Source of the DNA: Caldilineaceae bacterium
GTDB lineage: Bacteria; Chloroflexota; Anaerolineae; Caldilineales; Caldilineaceae
Length of the DNA: 48,254 nucleotides
NCBI GenBank assembly: GCA_026708085.1
Contig: JAPOVP010000134.1
Coordinates: 1-48,254 of the forward strand
Reading direction: 5' to 3'
Positions within the stretch are counted from its first letter, which is position 1. Every line of letters starts with the position of its first letter. The notes under the pieces were generated by a model that was not told the DNA's origin, did not search any database, and saw only the letters and a list, made by a program, of their open reading frames with translations. This document shows positions 34,296 through 43,306 of this stretch, piece after piece. The position numbers were made by a program, and so were the translations under genes.

Positions 34296-35015
34296 ATGGC
34301 GAAAAACCGTCGACACTTTATCATCGCAACCGTGTTGATCGTGATCTGTACGGTGCTCGTATACTGGATACTCGATTCTGTTCTCCTCAAATCGGCGGCC
34401 GCAGTCGTCGAGGCCGGCCCTATCGATTACCTCTTTGACCTGCACATCTGGCTGATAGCATTTCTATTTGCCCTCGTCGGTGTATTTATGTGCTACGCCC
34501 TGATCGTCTTCCGCGCACGCGGCGATGAAGGCGACGGCGAGCACATTCACGGTAACGGTCTCCTAGAAATAATCTGGACGGTCGTTCCCTGCTTTATTGT
34601 GGTCTATTTCTCCTGGATCGCAACCACCATGTTAATCGACCTGACCAGGCCCAATCCCGACGAATATGTAGTCATTGCCGAAGGCAGGCAGTGGAGTTGG
34701 CTTTTCACTTATCCGGAGTCCGGCGCCGTCACTCCTGAACTGGTCTTGCCCGTAGACACACCAATTCGCATGGATCTGACCTCAGACGATGTCTTGCATA
34801 GCTTCTGGGTGCCGGAGTTTCGTGTCAAGCAGGACAACGTTCCTGGCATGGTCACGCACGTACGCTTCACACCCAATCTTATCGGCGAATACGTGCTGCG
34901 CTGCGCCGAGCTGTGCGGCACCAACCACAGTGGTATGCTGGCCACTGTACGAGTTGTCAGTCAGGAAGAGTTCAAGCTCTGGCAGTCCGAGCAAGTCGCC
35001 CAGTTGCAGGAATAG
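34296..35015 (+). CDS. coxB: Cytochrome c oxidase subunit II
   Basis: This 239-residue membrane-anchored protein brings electrons from cytochrome c or another donor to the oxidase through the CuA centre. CuA ligands are H168 (DVLHSFWVPEF) and C203, E205, C207, H211 and M214 in CAELCGTNHSGM. Helices lie at about 8-28, 50-72 and 91-113; the first may be an uncleaved signal. The aromatic electron-entry motif is QWSWLFTYP. No cytochrome c domain is fused to the C-terminus, so it is not a classical caa3 subunit II. ATG 34296 is preceded by gagga, and the promoter lies 111 bp upstream. It heads the oxidase operon. Confidence 0.95.
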   Translation: MAKNRRHFIIATVLIVICTVLVYWILDSVLLKSAAAVVEAGPIDYLFDLHIWLIAFLFALVGVFMCYALIVFRARGDEGDGEHIHGNGLLEIIWTVVPCFIVVYFSWIATTMLIDLTRPNPDEYVVIAEGRQWSWLFTYPESGAVTPELVLPVDTPIRMDLTSDDVLHSFWVPEFRVKQDNVPGMVTHVRFTPNLIGEYVLRCAELCGTNHSGMLATVRVVSQEEFKLWQSEQVAQLQE

Positions 35016-35102
35016 TTCGTCCCGCGGCCCCACAATGTTTGCTAAGGCCGTTCACGCACGTTTCGAAAGTCTAGCTCTGAAACTCCTGGCAGGAGATTCT
35101 CA

Positions 35103-36986
35103 ATGTCGCTATTCACTCTAGGAATCGCACGCGGCCTCGTGGGCCAGGTTTTTGGCATGGTCATCGGTATGCTGCTGACCTGCGCCGTGCGCATACTGCT
35201 CGGCTGGGAAGCCTGGGCCGCCGAACCCGCATGGACGGTCGGCGCCGTCTGCAGTATCATCGGCTTCCTCCTTGGCGTTGGCTCGCTCGATGACTGGTTG
35301 AAATGGACTAAGGGCATTGCCACGCCGATGCACCACGGGCCTCCCGTCGACAAGCCAGCCTGGACCCGCTACTTCAGCGTCGACTACAACCACAAAGTCA
35401 TCGGCGTACAGTACACCGTTTGGGGAATCCTCCTTCTCATGGTTGGCGGCACGGTCGCCATGATCTTTCGCACCGAACTGGCCAGCAGCGGTCTGCAGTT
35501 TCTTGGCCTCGACCTGTACAACAGCTTTATAGGCATGCACGGCATGATCATGATTTTCGCCATCCTCCTTGGCGTTGGCGGCATGGGTAACTACCTTGTG
35601 CCTCTCATGATCGGCGCCGAGGACATGGCCTTTCCCCGCCTCAATGCACTCGGTTTCTGGTTCAACGTGCCCGGCAGCATTCTGTTGTTGCTCAGCCTCT
35701 TTGTCGGCGGCTGGGATGCCGGCTGGACCGCCTATCCACCTCTAAGCGCACGCGGGCCTATCGGCTATCAGCTCTTCTTCTTGGGCGTATTTGCGATCGG
35801 CCTGTCCTCTATCGTCGGCTCCCTGAACCTACTGGTTACGATCTTACGCATGAGACCTGCGGGAATGAGCCTCTTCCGCATGCCGATCTTCTGCTGGGCC
35901 GTATTTGCCACCAGCCTCCTCCAGCTCACCGCCACGCAGCTCATCGGTACAAGCTTTCTGATGGTCTCTGTGCAGCGGGCGATTGGAATGGGCTTCTTCG
36001 ACCCGCGCGGGATTCTGGGCGAAGTTAGTCCAATGGTCGGCGGCGGCGACCCGGTCCTCTTCCAGCATCTGTTCTGGTTCTACAGCCACCCGGCCGTCTA
36101 TATCTTCGTGTTGCCCGGCTTGGGCATCGTCAGCGAGCTGCTCCCGGTCTTCTCCCGCAAACCGCTGTTCGGATACAAGTGGATCGCACTGTCCAGCCTC
36201 GCCATTGGCATCGTCGGCTTCATTGTCTGGGGCCACCACATGTTCGTGTCCGGCTACAACGACATCCTGCGCATCCCGTTCATGTACGCGACGCTCCTCG
36301 TCGCAATTCCGACGGGTGTCAAATTCTTCAGTTGGCTCGGAACAATCTGGGGCGGGAAGATCCATTTTGATACACCGATGCTTTTTGTCCTCGGCGCAAT
36401 CAGCGTATTCCTGATAGGCGGCCTGACCGGCCCGATTTTGGCCACCGTGCCCACCGATTTCCCGCTGCACGACTCCTACTTTGTGGTCGGCCACTTTCAC
36501 GCCACCATGTTCGGCGGCTTTGTCTTCCCGTTCTTCGCTGCCCTCTACTATTGGTTCCCCAAAGTAACCGGGCGCATGTACAACGAAACACTCGGCAAGA
36601 TCCACTTCTTCATCATGACCCCGGCCTTCTGGGTACAGACCCTGGGGCAGATGGGTGTGGGCGTGATGGGTATGCGTCGCCGCATCGCCGACTACGACCC
36701 AACCCTGGGAGCCGGCCAGATCGAAAGCTGGCAGTTGGCCGTCACAATCGCCGGTTTTGCGATCGCCTTCGGTGTCATGCTGATGTTGTGGAATTTCTTC
36801 CAGAACGCCGAAGTCGGCGTGGCCGCCGGCGACAACCCCTGGCGCTCCCGCTCGCCCGAGTGGCAGATTCCTTCGCCGATACCGGAACACAGCTTCCCTG
36901 CTCCGCTGCGGGTCGTCGGTGAGCCCTACGACTATGGCCTTGCCGACTCCGGCTATGTGACCACGGCATCTCCAGGCGATGATTAG
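35103..36986 (+). CDS. coxA: Cytochrome c oxidase subunit I (A2-type haem-copper oxidase)
   Basis: The 627-residue catalytic subunit reduces O2 to water and pumps protons. Haem a ligands are H146 and H466, haem a3 H464, CuB ligands H329, H378 and H379, with the cross-linked Tyr at Y333. The D-channel glutamate site reads YSHPAVYI instead of HPEVYI, the YSHP signature of the A2 subfamily. K407 in PTGVKFFSW is the K-channel lysine. About 95 residues precede the conserved core (which starts near FSVDYNHKVIG) and include two extra hydrophobic segments (11-33, 44-60). aggag precedes ATG 35103, 87 bp after coxB. Confidence 0.95.
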   Translation: MSLFTLGIARGLVGQVFGMVIGMLLTCAVRILLGWEAWAAEPAWTVGAVCSIIGFLLGVGSLDDWLKWTKGIATPMHHGPPVDKPAWTRYFSVDYNHKVIGVQYTVWGILLLMVGGTVAMIFRTELASSGLQFLGLDLYNSFIGMHGMIMIFAILLGVGGMGNYLVPLMIGAEDMAFPRLNALGFWFNVPGSILLLLSLFVGGWDAGWTAYPPLSARGPIGYQLFFLGVFAIGLSSIVGSLNLLVTILRMRPAGMSLFRMPIFCWAVFATSLLQLTATQLIGTSFLMVSVQRAIGMGFFDPRGILGEVSPMVGGGDPVLFQHLFWFYSHPAVYIFVLPGLGIVSELLPVFSRKPLFGYKWIALSSLAIGIVGFIVWGHHMFVSGYNDILRIPFMYATLLVAIPTGVKFFSWLGTIWGGKIHFDTPMLFVLGAISVFLIGGLTGPILATVPTDFPLHDSYFVVGHFHATMFGGFVFPFFAALYYWFPKVTGRMYNETLGKIHFFIMTPAFWVQTLGQMGVGVMGMRRRIADYDPTLGAGQIESWQLAVTIAGFAIAFGVMLMLWNFFQNAEVGVAAGDNPWRSRSPEWQIPSPIPEHSFPAPLRVVGEPYDYGLADSGYVTTASPGDD

Positions 36987-37049
36987 AACTTGGCACAATC
37001 TCCCGGACAGCGTCTGCGCAGGAATCTCAGAATCGCGAAAAGAGCCCAA

Positions 37050-37271
37050 ATGAGCGAACACAGCCCTACCAAACGAAAGACTGCCATCTATCGCGAAGGA
37101 ATTATCGTCGCCATTACTCTGGCGATTCTGACAATCGTAGAGTATTACGCTGCGATTACTCCGCCTTTCGACTCCTTCGCCATCCTGATGATTCTGGCGC
37201 TGCTGAAGGGCATCCTTGTTGTCAACTACTTTATGCACATTCGCAGCGTCTGGTCGGAGGATGAACACTGA
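37050..37271 (+). CDS. Cytochrome c oxidase subunit IV-like small membrane protein
   Basis: A 73-residue protein with two transmembrane helices (AITLAILTIVEYYAA and FAILMILALLKGILVVNYFMHI). The paired-helix pattern with ALLKGxLVxxYFMH is typical of prokaryotic COX4 subunits that pack against subunits I and III and stabilise the complex. ATG 37050 fits the family length and has aagag six bases upstream; an earlier TTG at 36990 would add an Arg-rich leader. The stop overlaps the coxC start by one base. Confidence 0.8.
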   Translation: MSEHSPTKRKTAIYREGIIVAITLAILTIVEYYAAITPPFDSFAILMILALLKGILVVNYFMHIRSVWSEDEH

Positions 37272-37945
37272 TGACCGCAACTGCCATTGAGCATGGTCAC
37301 GAACACGGCCACGCCGCCGATGATCATCACCACACCGGCGAAGTAGACCTGCCAACCTACCAGGAGTATACGCGCCGCAACCGGCTCGGAATGTGGCTGT
37401 TCTTCGCCTCCGAAGCCTTCCTCTTCCTCGCCCTGCTGGTCACTCGCTTCTACCTCTGGCGCGGACCCCACGGAGAGGTCGTCCGGCCGGAATTGGACCA
37501 GTTCGCCGGACTCGTCGTCACTGCCGTACTGCTGCTCAGCAGCTACTTCATGAACCGCGCCGAGGTCTCGATCGCCAACGACAAGCGCTCCGACTTTCTT
37601 GCCAGCCTTCTCATCACCGCCGCGCTCGGCACTGCATTTCTCATCGGCGTTGTCGTTTGGGAATGGGGTATGTTTCCCAGCATAGTCAAAGGGCATCTCA
37701 AGCCTACAGACGGCGTCTTCGGCGCCGTCGTCTTCGGCATGACCGGCATGCACGCACTGCACGTCCTCTCCGGCGTTGTGCTGATACTCAACGTATGGTG
37801 GCTGGGTCGAAAGGGCCATTTCTCCAGTGAGCGGCACTGGGGCGTCGAGGCCTGCGCCATATACTGGCACTATGTGGACCTTGTGTGGATCTTCTTCTAT
37901 CCGGCCATCTACCTGATCGGATCAACCATCGAGGTGCCTCACTGA
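37271..37945 (+). CDS. coxC: Cytochrome c oxidase subunit III
   Basis: This 224-residue protein has five to six helices. It carries the subunit III patterns RLGMWLFFASEAFLFLALL, TAVLLLSSYFMNRAE, GVFGAVVFGMTGMHALHV and the C-terminal WGVEACAIYWHYVDLVWIFFY with the conserved WHxVDxVW. The N-terminus is rich in His (about 8-22, HGHEHGHAADDHHH), which is unusual and may bind metal. It supports subunit I and proton uptake. The gene starts on the last base of the preceding stop codon. Confidence 0.93.
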   Translation: MTATAIEHGHEHGHAADDHHHTGEVDLPTYQEYTRRNRLGMWLFFASEAFLFLALLVTRFYLWRGPHGEVVRPELDQFAGLVVTAVLLLSSYFMNRAEVSIANDKRSDFLASLLITAALGTAFLIGVVVWEWGMFPSIVKGHLKPTDGVFGAVVFGMTGMHALHVLSGVVLILNVWWLGRKGHFSSERHWGVEACAIYWHYVDLVWIFFYPAIYLIGSTIEVPH

Positions 37946-37997
37946 CAGCTACCTCGCCTTCGCGACGTTTGCATAGGGTTGCCCAGCACTGTCGCAG

Positions 37998-38933
37998 ATG
38001 AATCCACTAACTCGAGCGCTCCTGCTTTCCTGGGACCTCCGCCCCGAGATCCTGGTGGCACTAACCGTGTTGGGAGCGCTTCACTTTGCCGGTTGGCTGA
38101 GACTGCGGCGCCGCAGCGATGGACGTTTTGCAAACTGCTGGCGCCTGGCATCATACACGGGAGGGATCCTCGTTCTGGCGCTTGCGCTACTCTCCCCAAT
38201 TGCTGTTCTCAGTAGCCAGCTTTTTTCCATCCACATGGTGCAGCATCTCCTGTTGATGATGGTCGCGCCGCCCCTTCTGCTCCTGGCTAACCCGTTCCCC
38301 ACCTTTCTGTGGGCCTTCCCAACACCAGTGCGCATCGCAGTCGCCGCTGCCTTTCGCCGGCTGGCCGTCTGGCTGGCCGCAGACGCCGTCCTTGGCCGTA
38401 TCCTGCTCAAAGCCCTTGCCCCTGCCACTGCCTGGGCGTTATACGTCCTCATCTTCTTCGCCTGGCACGATGGCAACGCCTACAGCCTCGCCCTGCGCTT
38501 TGGCGCTTTGCATGGGTTGGAGCATTTCACCTTCTTCGGCGCCGCGCTTCTCTTCTGGTGGCACGTAATCGGCGCCGCGCCCCGGCTCCACCCCAAGCCC
38601 GCCCAATGGCTGCGTGTCGCCTACGTACTGGCGATGATCCCGCCTAACATGCTGTTGGGCGTCGCCCTCTCCTTCGCCGAAACGCCCATCTATCCCTACT
38701 ACGAGTCCTTGCCCCGCCTGTACAGTCTCAGCGTCATGGATGATCAGGTATGGGGTGGGCTGATTATGTGGATTCCAGGCAGCATGATGTATGTGATCGC
38801 GGCGCTGGCCCTGCTGGCACGCCTGCTCACGAGCGCCGAACAGAGCGCACGCGTCAGAAATCCGCATCCGCCGGTGATGGGTCTGGCGCCGCCCCCCAAC
38901 CGCGGCGGCCCGGCAGCGCTGGCTTCCGGCTAA
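37998..38933 (+). CDS. ctaG: Cytochrome c oxidase assembly factor CtaG (caa3 type)
   Basis: The 311-residue polytopic protein matches the CtaG family of caa3-type oxidases: early LALALLSPIAVLSSQLFSIHMVQHLLLMMVAPPLLL, then FFAWHDGNAYSLAL, ALHGLEHFTFFGAALLFWWHVIG and GLIMWIPGSMMYVIAAL. It has about seven helices with conserved His residues that probably bind copper. Members assist copper delivery to, or maturation of, the oxidase. It follows coxC by 52 bp, in an assembly-factor position. The C-terminal tail is Pro/Gly rich. Confidence 0.9.
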   Translation: MNPLTRALLLSWDLRPEILVALTVLGALHFAGWLRLRRRSDGRFANCWRLASYTGGILVLALALLSPIAVLSSQLFSIHMVQHLLLMMVAPPLLLLANPFPTFLWAFPTPVRIAVAAAFRRLAVWLAADAVLGRILLKALAPATAWALYVLIFFAWHDGNAYSLALRFGALHGLEHFTFFGAALLFWWHVIGAAPRLHPKPAQWLRVAYVLAMIPPNMLLGVALSFAETPIYPYYESLPRLYSLSVMDDQVWGGLIMWIPGSMMYVIAALALLARLLTSAEQSARVRNPHPPVMGLAPPPNRGGPAALASG

Positions 38934-39017
38934 CCATCGCCCTCCCTAATACGGGCGCCCAGCGCAAGGCACAGCCCCCTTGAGACGCCAGACTGTCTGA
39001 GAGTACTGGACACAACT

Positions 39018-39692
39018 ATGTGTTTTCCCAGATATACGTTACCTGTAACAACATTCTTACTGATACTCCTGACCGTTGTCCTCTTTGCGGCGCCTCTGTC
39101 GGCCCACGGCGGAATCGGCGTTCAGCACCTGAACAATGTTCCCGCCGGACCTTTCAGGGTCTATGTCTGGTCCGACCCGGAGCCGCCCGAGGTTGGCGAA
39201 TACCACGTGACCATCGCCTTGACCGAAAATGTCGAAGGGGACTCCACCGGACTGGCCGGCGGCCCCATTCTCGATGCTTCAGTGACGGTTGAGCTTGCCC
39301 ACGTCGATAGCGGCGAGACCCTGAGCGCCCTGGCCACCCACGATGACGCCCTAAATAAGCTGTTCTACGTAGCATCTTTCGAACCGGCCCGCAAGGGACT
39401 CTGGTCTGTGCAAGTCCGAATTCTCCCGCCCGGCTGTGATGAATCACAGAACGGCGCAGGTCAACAGCCAGGCGACTCCGCAATGCCCTGCGATACCGAA
39501 CAGGTAGTAAGCTTTCAGGATGAGATTCTTCCCAAAGCCTTCCCCTGGCGGGCCCTGCTGGGAGGCATTCTTTCTATCCTCCTGATATTGGGCGCGATCG
39601 TCCTCTATTGGGCAACAAGACCGCCCGCCGAGCTCGAAGAGCCCGTCCCCGTCAAGCAACGGGACCCGGCGCCAGCCGGAGGTCAATCATAA
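39018..39692 (+). CDS. YtkA/FixH-like secreted membrane-anchored protein
   Basis: The 224-residue protein has a signal peptide (about 1-30, ending LSAHG), a beta-sandwich domain (about 35-145) with GPFRVYVWSDPEPPEVGEYHVTIAL near its start, and a C-terminal helix (about 175-195) with a short charged tail. This resembles the YtkA-like/FixH-like domain found beside cytochrome oxidase assembly genes. The family has proposed roles in copper handling, but its function is unproven. Its stop overlaps the SURF1 start by one base. Family assignment is by domain shape and context rather than by strong motifs. Confidence 0.65.
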   Translation: MCFPRYTLPVTTFLLILLTVVLFAAPLSAHGGIGVQHLNNVPAGPFRVYVWSDPEPPEVGEYHVTIALTENVEGDSTGLAGGPILDASVTVELAHVDSGETLSALATHDDALNKLFYVASFEPARKGLWSVQVRILPPGCDESQNGAGQQPGDSAMPCDTEQVVSFQDEILPKAFPWRALLGGILSILLILGAIVLYWATRPPAELEEPVPVKQRDPAPAGGQS

Positions 39693-40516
39693 TGGTCGGG
39701 CTGCCTGAAATGAGCAGAACGGCACTTTCGGTCCGGGAGCTAGGAATAACGCTGGCTCTCCTGTTCGGCCCCCGCTGGTGGTGGAAGACACTGATGGTTC
39801 TTCTCGCCATGGCCGCAATGACCTCTCTCGGTTTCTGGCAATTGGACCGGCTGGACCAAAGGCGTGCATACAATCAGCAGCGACAGGCAGCACTCGCCGC
39901 GCCACCAATCGAGCTTTCAGACGCGCCTCTATCGCAAGGTGAGCTGCGCGACCGCCTGGCTACCGCGCAGGGCCAGTTCGACTATGCTCGCCAGGTGGCG
40001 ATCCGCAATCAGAGCTACGCGGGACAGCCCGGTTACCACCTTGTCACCCCTCTCCTCATCGCGGGCTCTGATAAGGCCGTTCTTGTCAATCGCGGCTGGA
40101 TACCTGCTGATCGGGTCGATCCCACTGTCTGGCGCAGTCTTGATGAGCAGGAGAACGGACCGCACTTTGGAATCCTCCAGCCGACTCGCCGCCGGCCCGA
40201 CGGAACCATATCGGCTATCCCGCAGGACACCGTTACCGGCTGGTACCGGCTCGACGTCGAGGCAATCGGAAAGACTCTGCCCTATCCCCTTTTGCCGGTC
40301 GTCCTGCAGCTGACGCCTGGCAACTATATACCTCTTGACACAGACCGCCCCCGTGCCTCGGGCTATTCAGAGACCTTACCCCATCGCATCGAACCGGACA
40401 TTTCCTTTTCCGAAGGCAACCACCTCAGCTACGCGCTTCAATGGTTCGGTTTTGCCATCACCGCCGCGGTCGTCTACATTTCCGTTGCACGGCGGGCAGA
40501 ATTCCGCAAAACGTGA
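39692..40516 (+). CDS. SURF1 family cytochrome oxidase assembly protein
   Basis: A 274-residue protein with two transmembrane helices (about 29-47 and 245-262) flanking a periplasmic domain, the SURF1/Shy1 layout. Hallmarks are TSLGFWQLDRLDQRRAYN, GQPGYHLVTPLL, AVLVNRGWIP and a C-terminal NHLSYALQWFGFAITA. SURF1 aids haem a insertion into subunit I. ATG 39692 overlaps the preceding TAA and has ggagg about ten bases upstream; ATG 39710 is an alternative start. It ends the cox cluster. Confidence 0.92.
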   Translation: MVGLPEMSRTALSVRELGITLALLFGPRWWWKTLMVLLAMAAMTSLGFWQLDRLDQRRAYNQQRQAALAAPPIELSDAPLSQGELRDRLATAQGQFDYARQVAIRNQSYAGQPGYHLVTPLLIAGSDKAVLVNRGWIPADRVDPTVWRSLDEQENGPHFGILQPTRRRPDGTISAIPQDTVTGWYRLDVEAIGKTLPYPLLPVVLQLTPGNYIPLDTDRPRASGYSETLPHRIEPDISFSEGNHLSYALQWFGFAITAAVVYISVARRAEFRKT

Positions 40517-40648
40517 GTGTGAGAGAACTGCTTCTCAAGTGCCCAAGTCAGTTCACAGGTAGTTCGAAACCGTGCGGGCTCCCGTAAGCCGTGTGCAGGC
40601 CGCAACCGAGTCCTTTGGCGCTGTCCCGCCCCAGTTCGAGAGCGTCGT

Positions 40649-41866
40649 GTGAGCAATAACCGCAAGCTGGTAGTCGCCGCCATAGTCTCCGCCTCGCTGG
40701 CCGTAATGATCAGTTCCGGAATACGGTCTAGCTTCGGCCTTTTCCTCACGCCAATCACGGAAACGCTGGGGACCGGACGCGAGAACCTCAGCATTGCCTT
40801 CGCCGTCAACAATCTGGTCTTCGGCCTGCCCTTGGTTGGCCTACTTTCGGACCGTTTCGGGCCGCGGCAGGTGGTCATCGCCGGCTCGGTCCTTTACGCT
40901 GGCGGCCTGGTGATGGTTACAGTCCTCACGACAACAATGGGGCTGGTTGTCTCCTTCGGCCTCCTGGTGGGCATCGGCCTCGGAGCCACCTCCTACGTCG
41001 TTGTACTGGGCGCCGTGGCACAGCTGATAGGAGAGGACCAGCGCAGCCGGGTCTTCGGCCTCATCACCGCAATGGGTTCCGCGGGTATGTTCGTGGTCCC
41101 GCCCCTGGCCCAGCTCCTCCTTTCCAATCTCGGCTGGCAGGGCGCCCTCTACGCCCTTGCCGCCGTACCGGCAATTGTGGCGCTGATGGCTTTCGGTCTC
41201 CCCCGCCGTCCCGGCACTCAGCTGCACGGCGCGCAAGAGCCGCACGTGGATGAACCGTTTCGAAGCGTACTGAAAAAGGCCGCGCGCCACCGCGGCTACC
41301 TGCTCCTGACGACCGGTTTCTTCGTGTGCGGCTTCCATGTCGCCTTCATCGGAGCCCATCTGCCCGCCTATTTGGGCGATAAAGGGCTGCCGGAATTCGT
41401 GGCTGCCGGCGCGCTCGCACTGGTGGGGGCTTTCAATATCCTTGGATCGATGCTCTTCGGCTGGCTGGGCGACCGTTACTCCCGCAAATATATGTTGAGC
41501 CTCATCTACTTTGGTCGGGCCATTGTCATCCTGATCTTCCTGCTGACGCCCCTCACCCGTACATCTGCTCTGGTTTTCGGAGGGGCGATGGGCTTCCTCT
41601 GGCTGGCAACGGTCCCGCTCACGAGCGGAACAGTCGCCTACTTTTTCGGAGCACGCTACCTTTCCACCCTTTACGGCATCGCCTTTTTCAGCCACCAAAT
41701 CGGCGCCTTTATCGGCGTGTGGCTGGGAGGACGATTCTACGACACCACCGGCTCCTACACGCCCATCTGGGTCGCGGGCATTGCACTGGGCCTGTTCGCG
41801 GCTCTAGTCCACCTGCCAATCCCTGAACGCACTGAGTTGACAAGCGTGCCCGCCGCTGCAGATTGA
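40649..41866 (+). CDS. MFS transporter (oxalate/formate antiporter-like)
   Basis: The 405-residue protein has twelve predicted helices in two six-helix bundles. A cytoplasmic loop at 187-214 separates them, and the MFS A-motif occurs in each half (GLLSDRFGPRQ after helix 2, GWLGDRYSRKY after helix 8). The sequence resembles the monocarboxylate/oxalate:formate branch, including the SSGIRSSFGLFLTPI opening. The substrate is unknown; an organic acid is plausible. GTG 40649 has gagag seven bases upstream. It stands alone between the cox cluster and the hydrolase pair. Confidence 0.85.
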   Translation: MSNNRKLVVAAIVSASLAVMISSGIRSSFGLFLTPITETLGTGRENLSIAFAVNNLVFGLPLVGLLSDRFGPRQVVIAGSVLYAGGLVMVTVLTTTMGLVVSFGLLVGIGLGATSYVVVLGAVAQLIGEDQRSRVFGLITAMGSAGMFVVPPLAQLLLSNLGWQGALYALAAVPAIVALMAFGLPRRPGTQLHGAQEPHVDEPFRSVLKKAARHRGYLLLTTGFFVCGFHVAFIGAHLPAYLGDKGLPEFVAAGALALVGAFNILGSMLFGWLGDRYSRKYMLSLIYFGRAIVILIFLLTPLTRTSALVFGGAMGFLWLATVPLTSGTVAYFFGARYLSTLYGIAFFSHQIGAFIGVWLGGRFYDTTGSYTPIWVAGIALGLFAALVHLPIPERTELTSVPAAAD

Positions 41867-41952
41867 CCAATCGCGACTTGACGCCGCTTGGGCCAATACC
41901 AGGAGACGTAGGACTCTTCCAATCACACCGCAAGCTGAGATAAGGATTCCCG

Positions 41953-43221
41953 ATGGCAACCGTCGATTCGCAACGAGCTGGCTTCTCTATACAACGTCTC
42001 TCCAGAGTGGACAGGCTGTTGGAGCGCTACGTGGAAGGCGGCTACCTGGCCGGCGCCCTCGGGCTTATCTACCGCAAGGGCAAGATCGCCTACTGCCGCG
42101 CCTTCGGACAGCGGGACCTCGAGTCCGGTCTGCGTATGACTGAAGACACCATCTTCCGCATCTACTCCATGACAAAACCGATCACCTCCGTGGCCGTCCT
42201 GATGCTGTATGAGGACGGCCACTTTCTCCTGGATGACCCTGTCTCCTCTATACTGCCGGAGTTTGCCGGCGTCCAGGTCTGCACGGGCGACCTCGACAAC
42301 CTCACCCCCCCTGACCGGCCCCCTACAATCAAAGACCTCCTCATGCACACCGCCGGACTGAGCTACGGCTGGGGAGACGATTCGCCGGTCGAAAAACTCT
42401 ATCTTCAGAGCTTTCGCGACATCGAGCGCCATTCTCTTGAACCCTTTGTAACTAAGCTGGCAGCATTGCCACTCCTGTACCATCCTGGCACACGCTGGCG
42501 CTACAGCCGCGCCACCGATGTGCTCGGCCGTTTGGTCGAAGTGGTCTCAGGCAAGCTGCTCGACGAATTCTTCCAACGCGAAATCTTCCAACCGCTGTCC
42601 ATGGATGATACCGGCTTCTACGTCCCCGCCGAATCCCTAGACCGGTTCGCCGCCTGCTACTGCCCACCCGGAGGCTTCAAATTTGGCAACGACCTCGCTA
42701 GCAGAGCAATCGCCAGACCAGCCCATCGAGACGGCCAAAAGGATCATACCCAACCGCTGTTTGAACTCTACGACGCCCCAGGCAGCAGCCGCTACACCAG
42801 GCCCCCCGCCTATCTCTCCGGAGGCGGAGGGCTCGTCTCAACACTCGGCGACTACCTGCGCTTCTGCCAGATGCTGCTCAACGGTGGTGTCCTGGACGGT
42901 AACCGGCTGCTCGGGCGCAAAACTGTAGAGCTAATGAGCGCTAACCATCTGCCGCAAAATCTCGTTCCTATTGAGATTGGAGATGGACCGCGCGCTGGCC
43001 ATGGCTTCGGCCTGGGAATGAGCGCTCTGACAGATCCCCCGGCTTACAGCCAGCCAGGCAGCGTCGGCAACTACGGCTGGGGTGGCCTGGCTACAACTCG
43101 ATTCTGGATCGACCCGGTGGAGGACCTGGTGGGCCTTCTTATGACTCAGTTCATACCCTCCGACTACTACACCATCGAACGTGAGTTTAGCCTCGCCGTC
43201 TACCAGGCGCTCGTCGACTGA
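41953..43221 (+). CDS. Beta-lactamase-related serine hydrolase (class C/EstB type), tandem copy 1
   Basis: This 422-residue SxxK hydrolase has nucleophile S72 and K75 in IYSMTKPIT. Tyr Y184 in RYSRATDVLGRLVE takes the YxN position, and a C-terminal GNYGWGG loop substitutes for KTG, as in esterase-like members. A signal peptide is absent, so it is probably cytoplasmic. Members act as esterases, D-peptidases or transesterases; true beta-lactamase activity should not be assumed. The gene is duplicated in tandem 85 bp downstream. Length is identical (422), and the core around the nucleophile is nearly identical even at DNA level (42151 versus 43505). Confidence 0.85.
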   Translation: MATVDSQRAGFSIQRLSRVDRLLERYVEGGYLAGALGLIYRKGKIAYCRAFGQRDLESGLRMTEDTIFRIYSMTKPITSVAVLMLYEDGHFLLDDPVSSILPEFAGVQVCTGDLDNLTPPDRPPTIKDLLMHTAGLSYGWGDDSPVEKLYLQSFRDIERHSLEPFVTKLAALPLLYHPGTRWRYSRATDVLGRLVEVVSGKLLDEFFQREIFQPLSMDDTGFYVPAESLDRFAACYCPPGGFKFGNDLASRAIARPAHRDGQKDHTQPLFELYDAPGSSRYTRPPAYLSGGGGLVSTLGDYLRFCQMLLNGGVLDGNRLLGRKTVELMSANHLPQNLVPIEIGDGPRAGHGFGLGMSALTDPPAYSQPGSVGNYGWGGLATTRFWIDPVEDLVGLLMTQFIPSDYYTIEREFSLAVYQALVD

Positions 43222-43306
43222 ACACAGCATCTGACCGACCGCGCAAGCCGCACAAGGAAGGCGGCGCGCTTCTAATACGGACCCTAGACCGAAACAAGGA
43301 ATCCTC

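Noticed and set aside
35844..37355. A 503-codon open frame on the minus strand opposite coxA
   Set aside because: It is a codon-bias shadow of coxA and its neighbours; the translation is low in hydrophobic structure, rich in His/Asp/Glu and matches no family, while coxA is unambiguous.
40561..40648. tRNA-like fragment containing gttcgaaac
   Set aside because: No acceptor stem or D-arm can be formed around it; I found no tRNA in the window.
40841..41698. A 285-codon minus-strand open frame opposite the MFS gene
   Set aside because: Composition is Gln/Glu/His-rich and motif-free, as expected from the antisense of a hydrophobic GC-rich gene.
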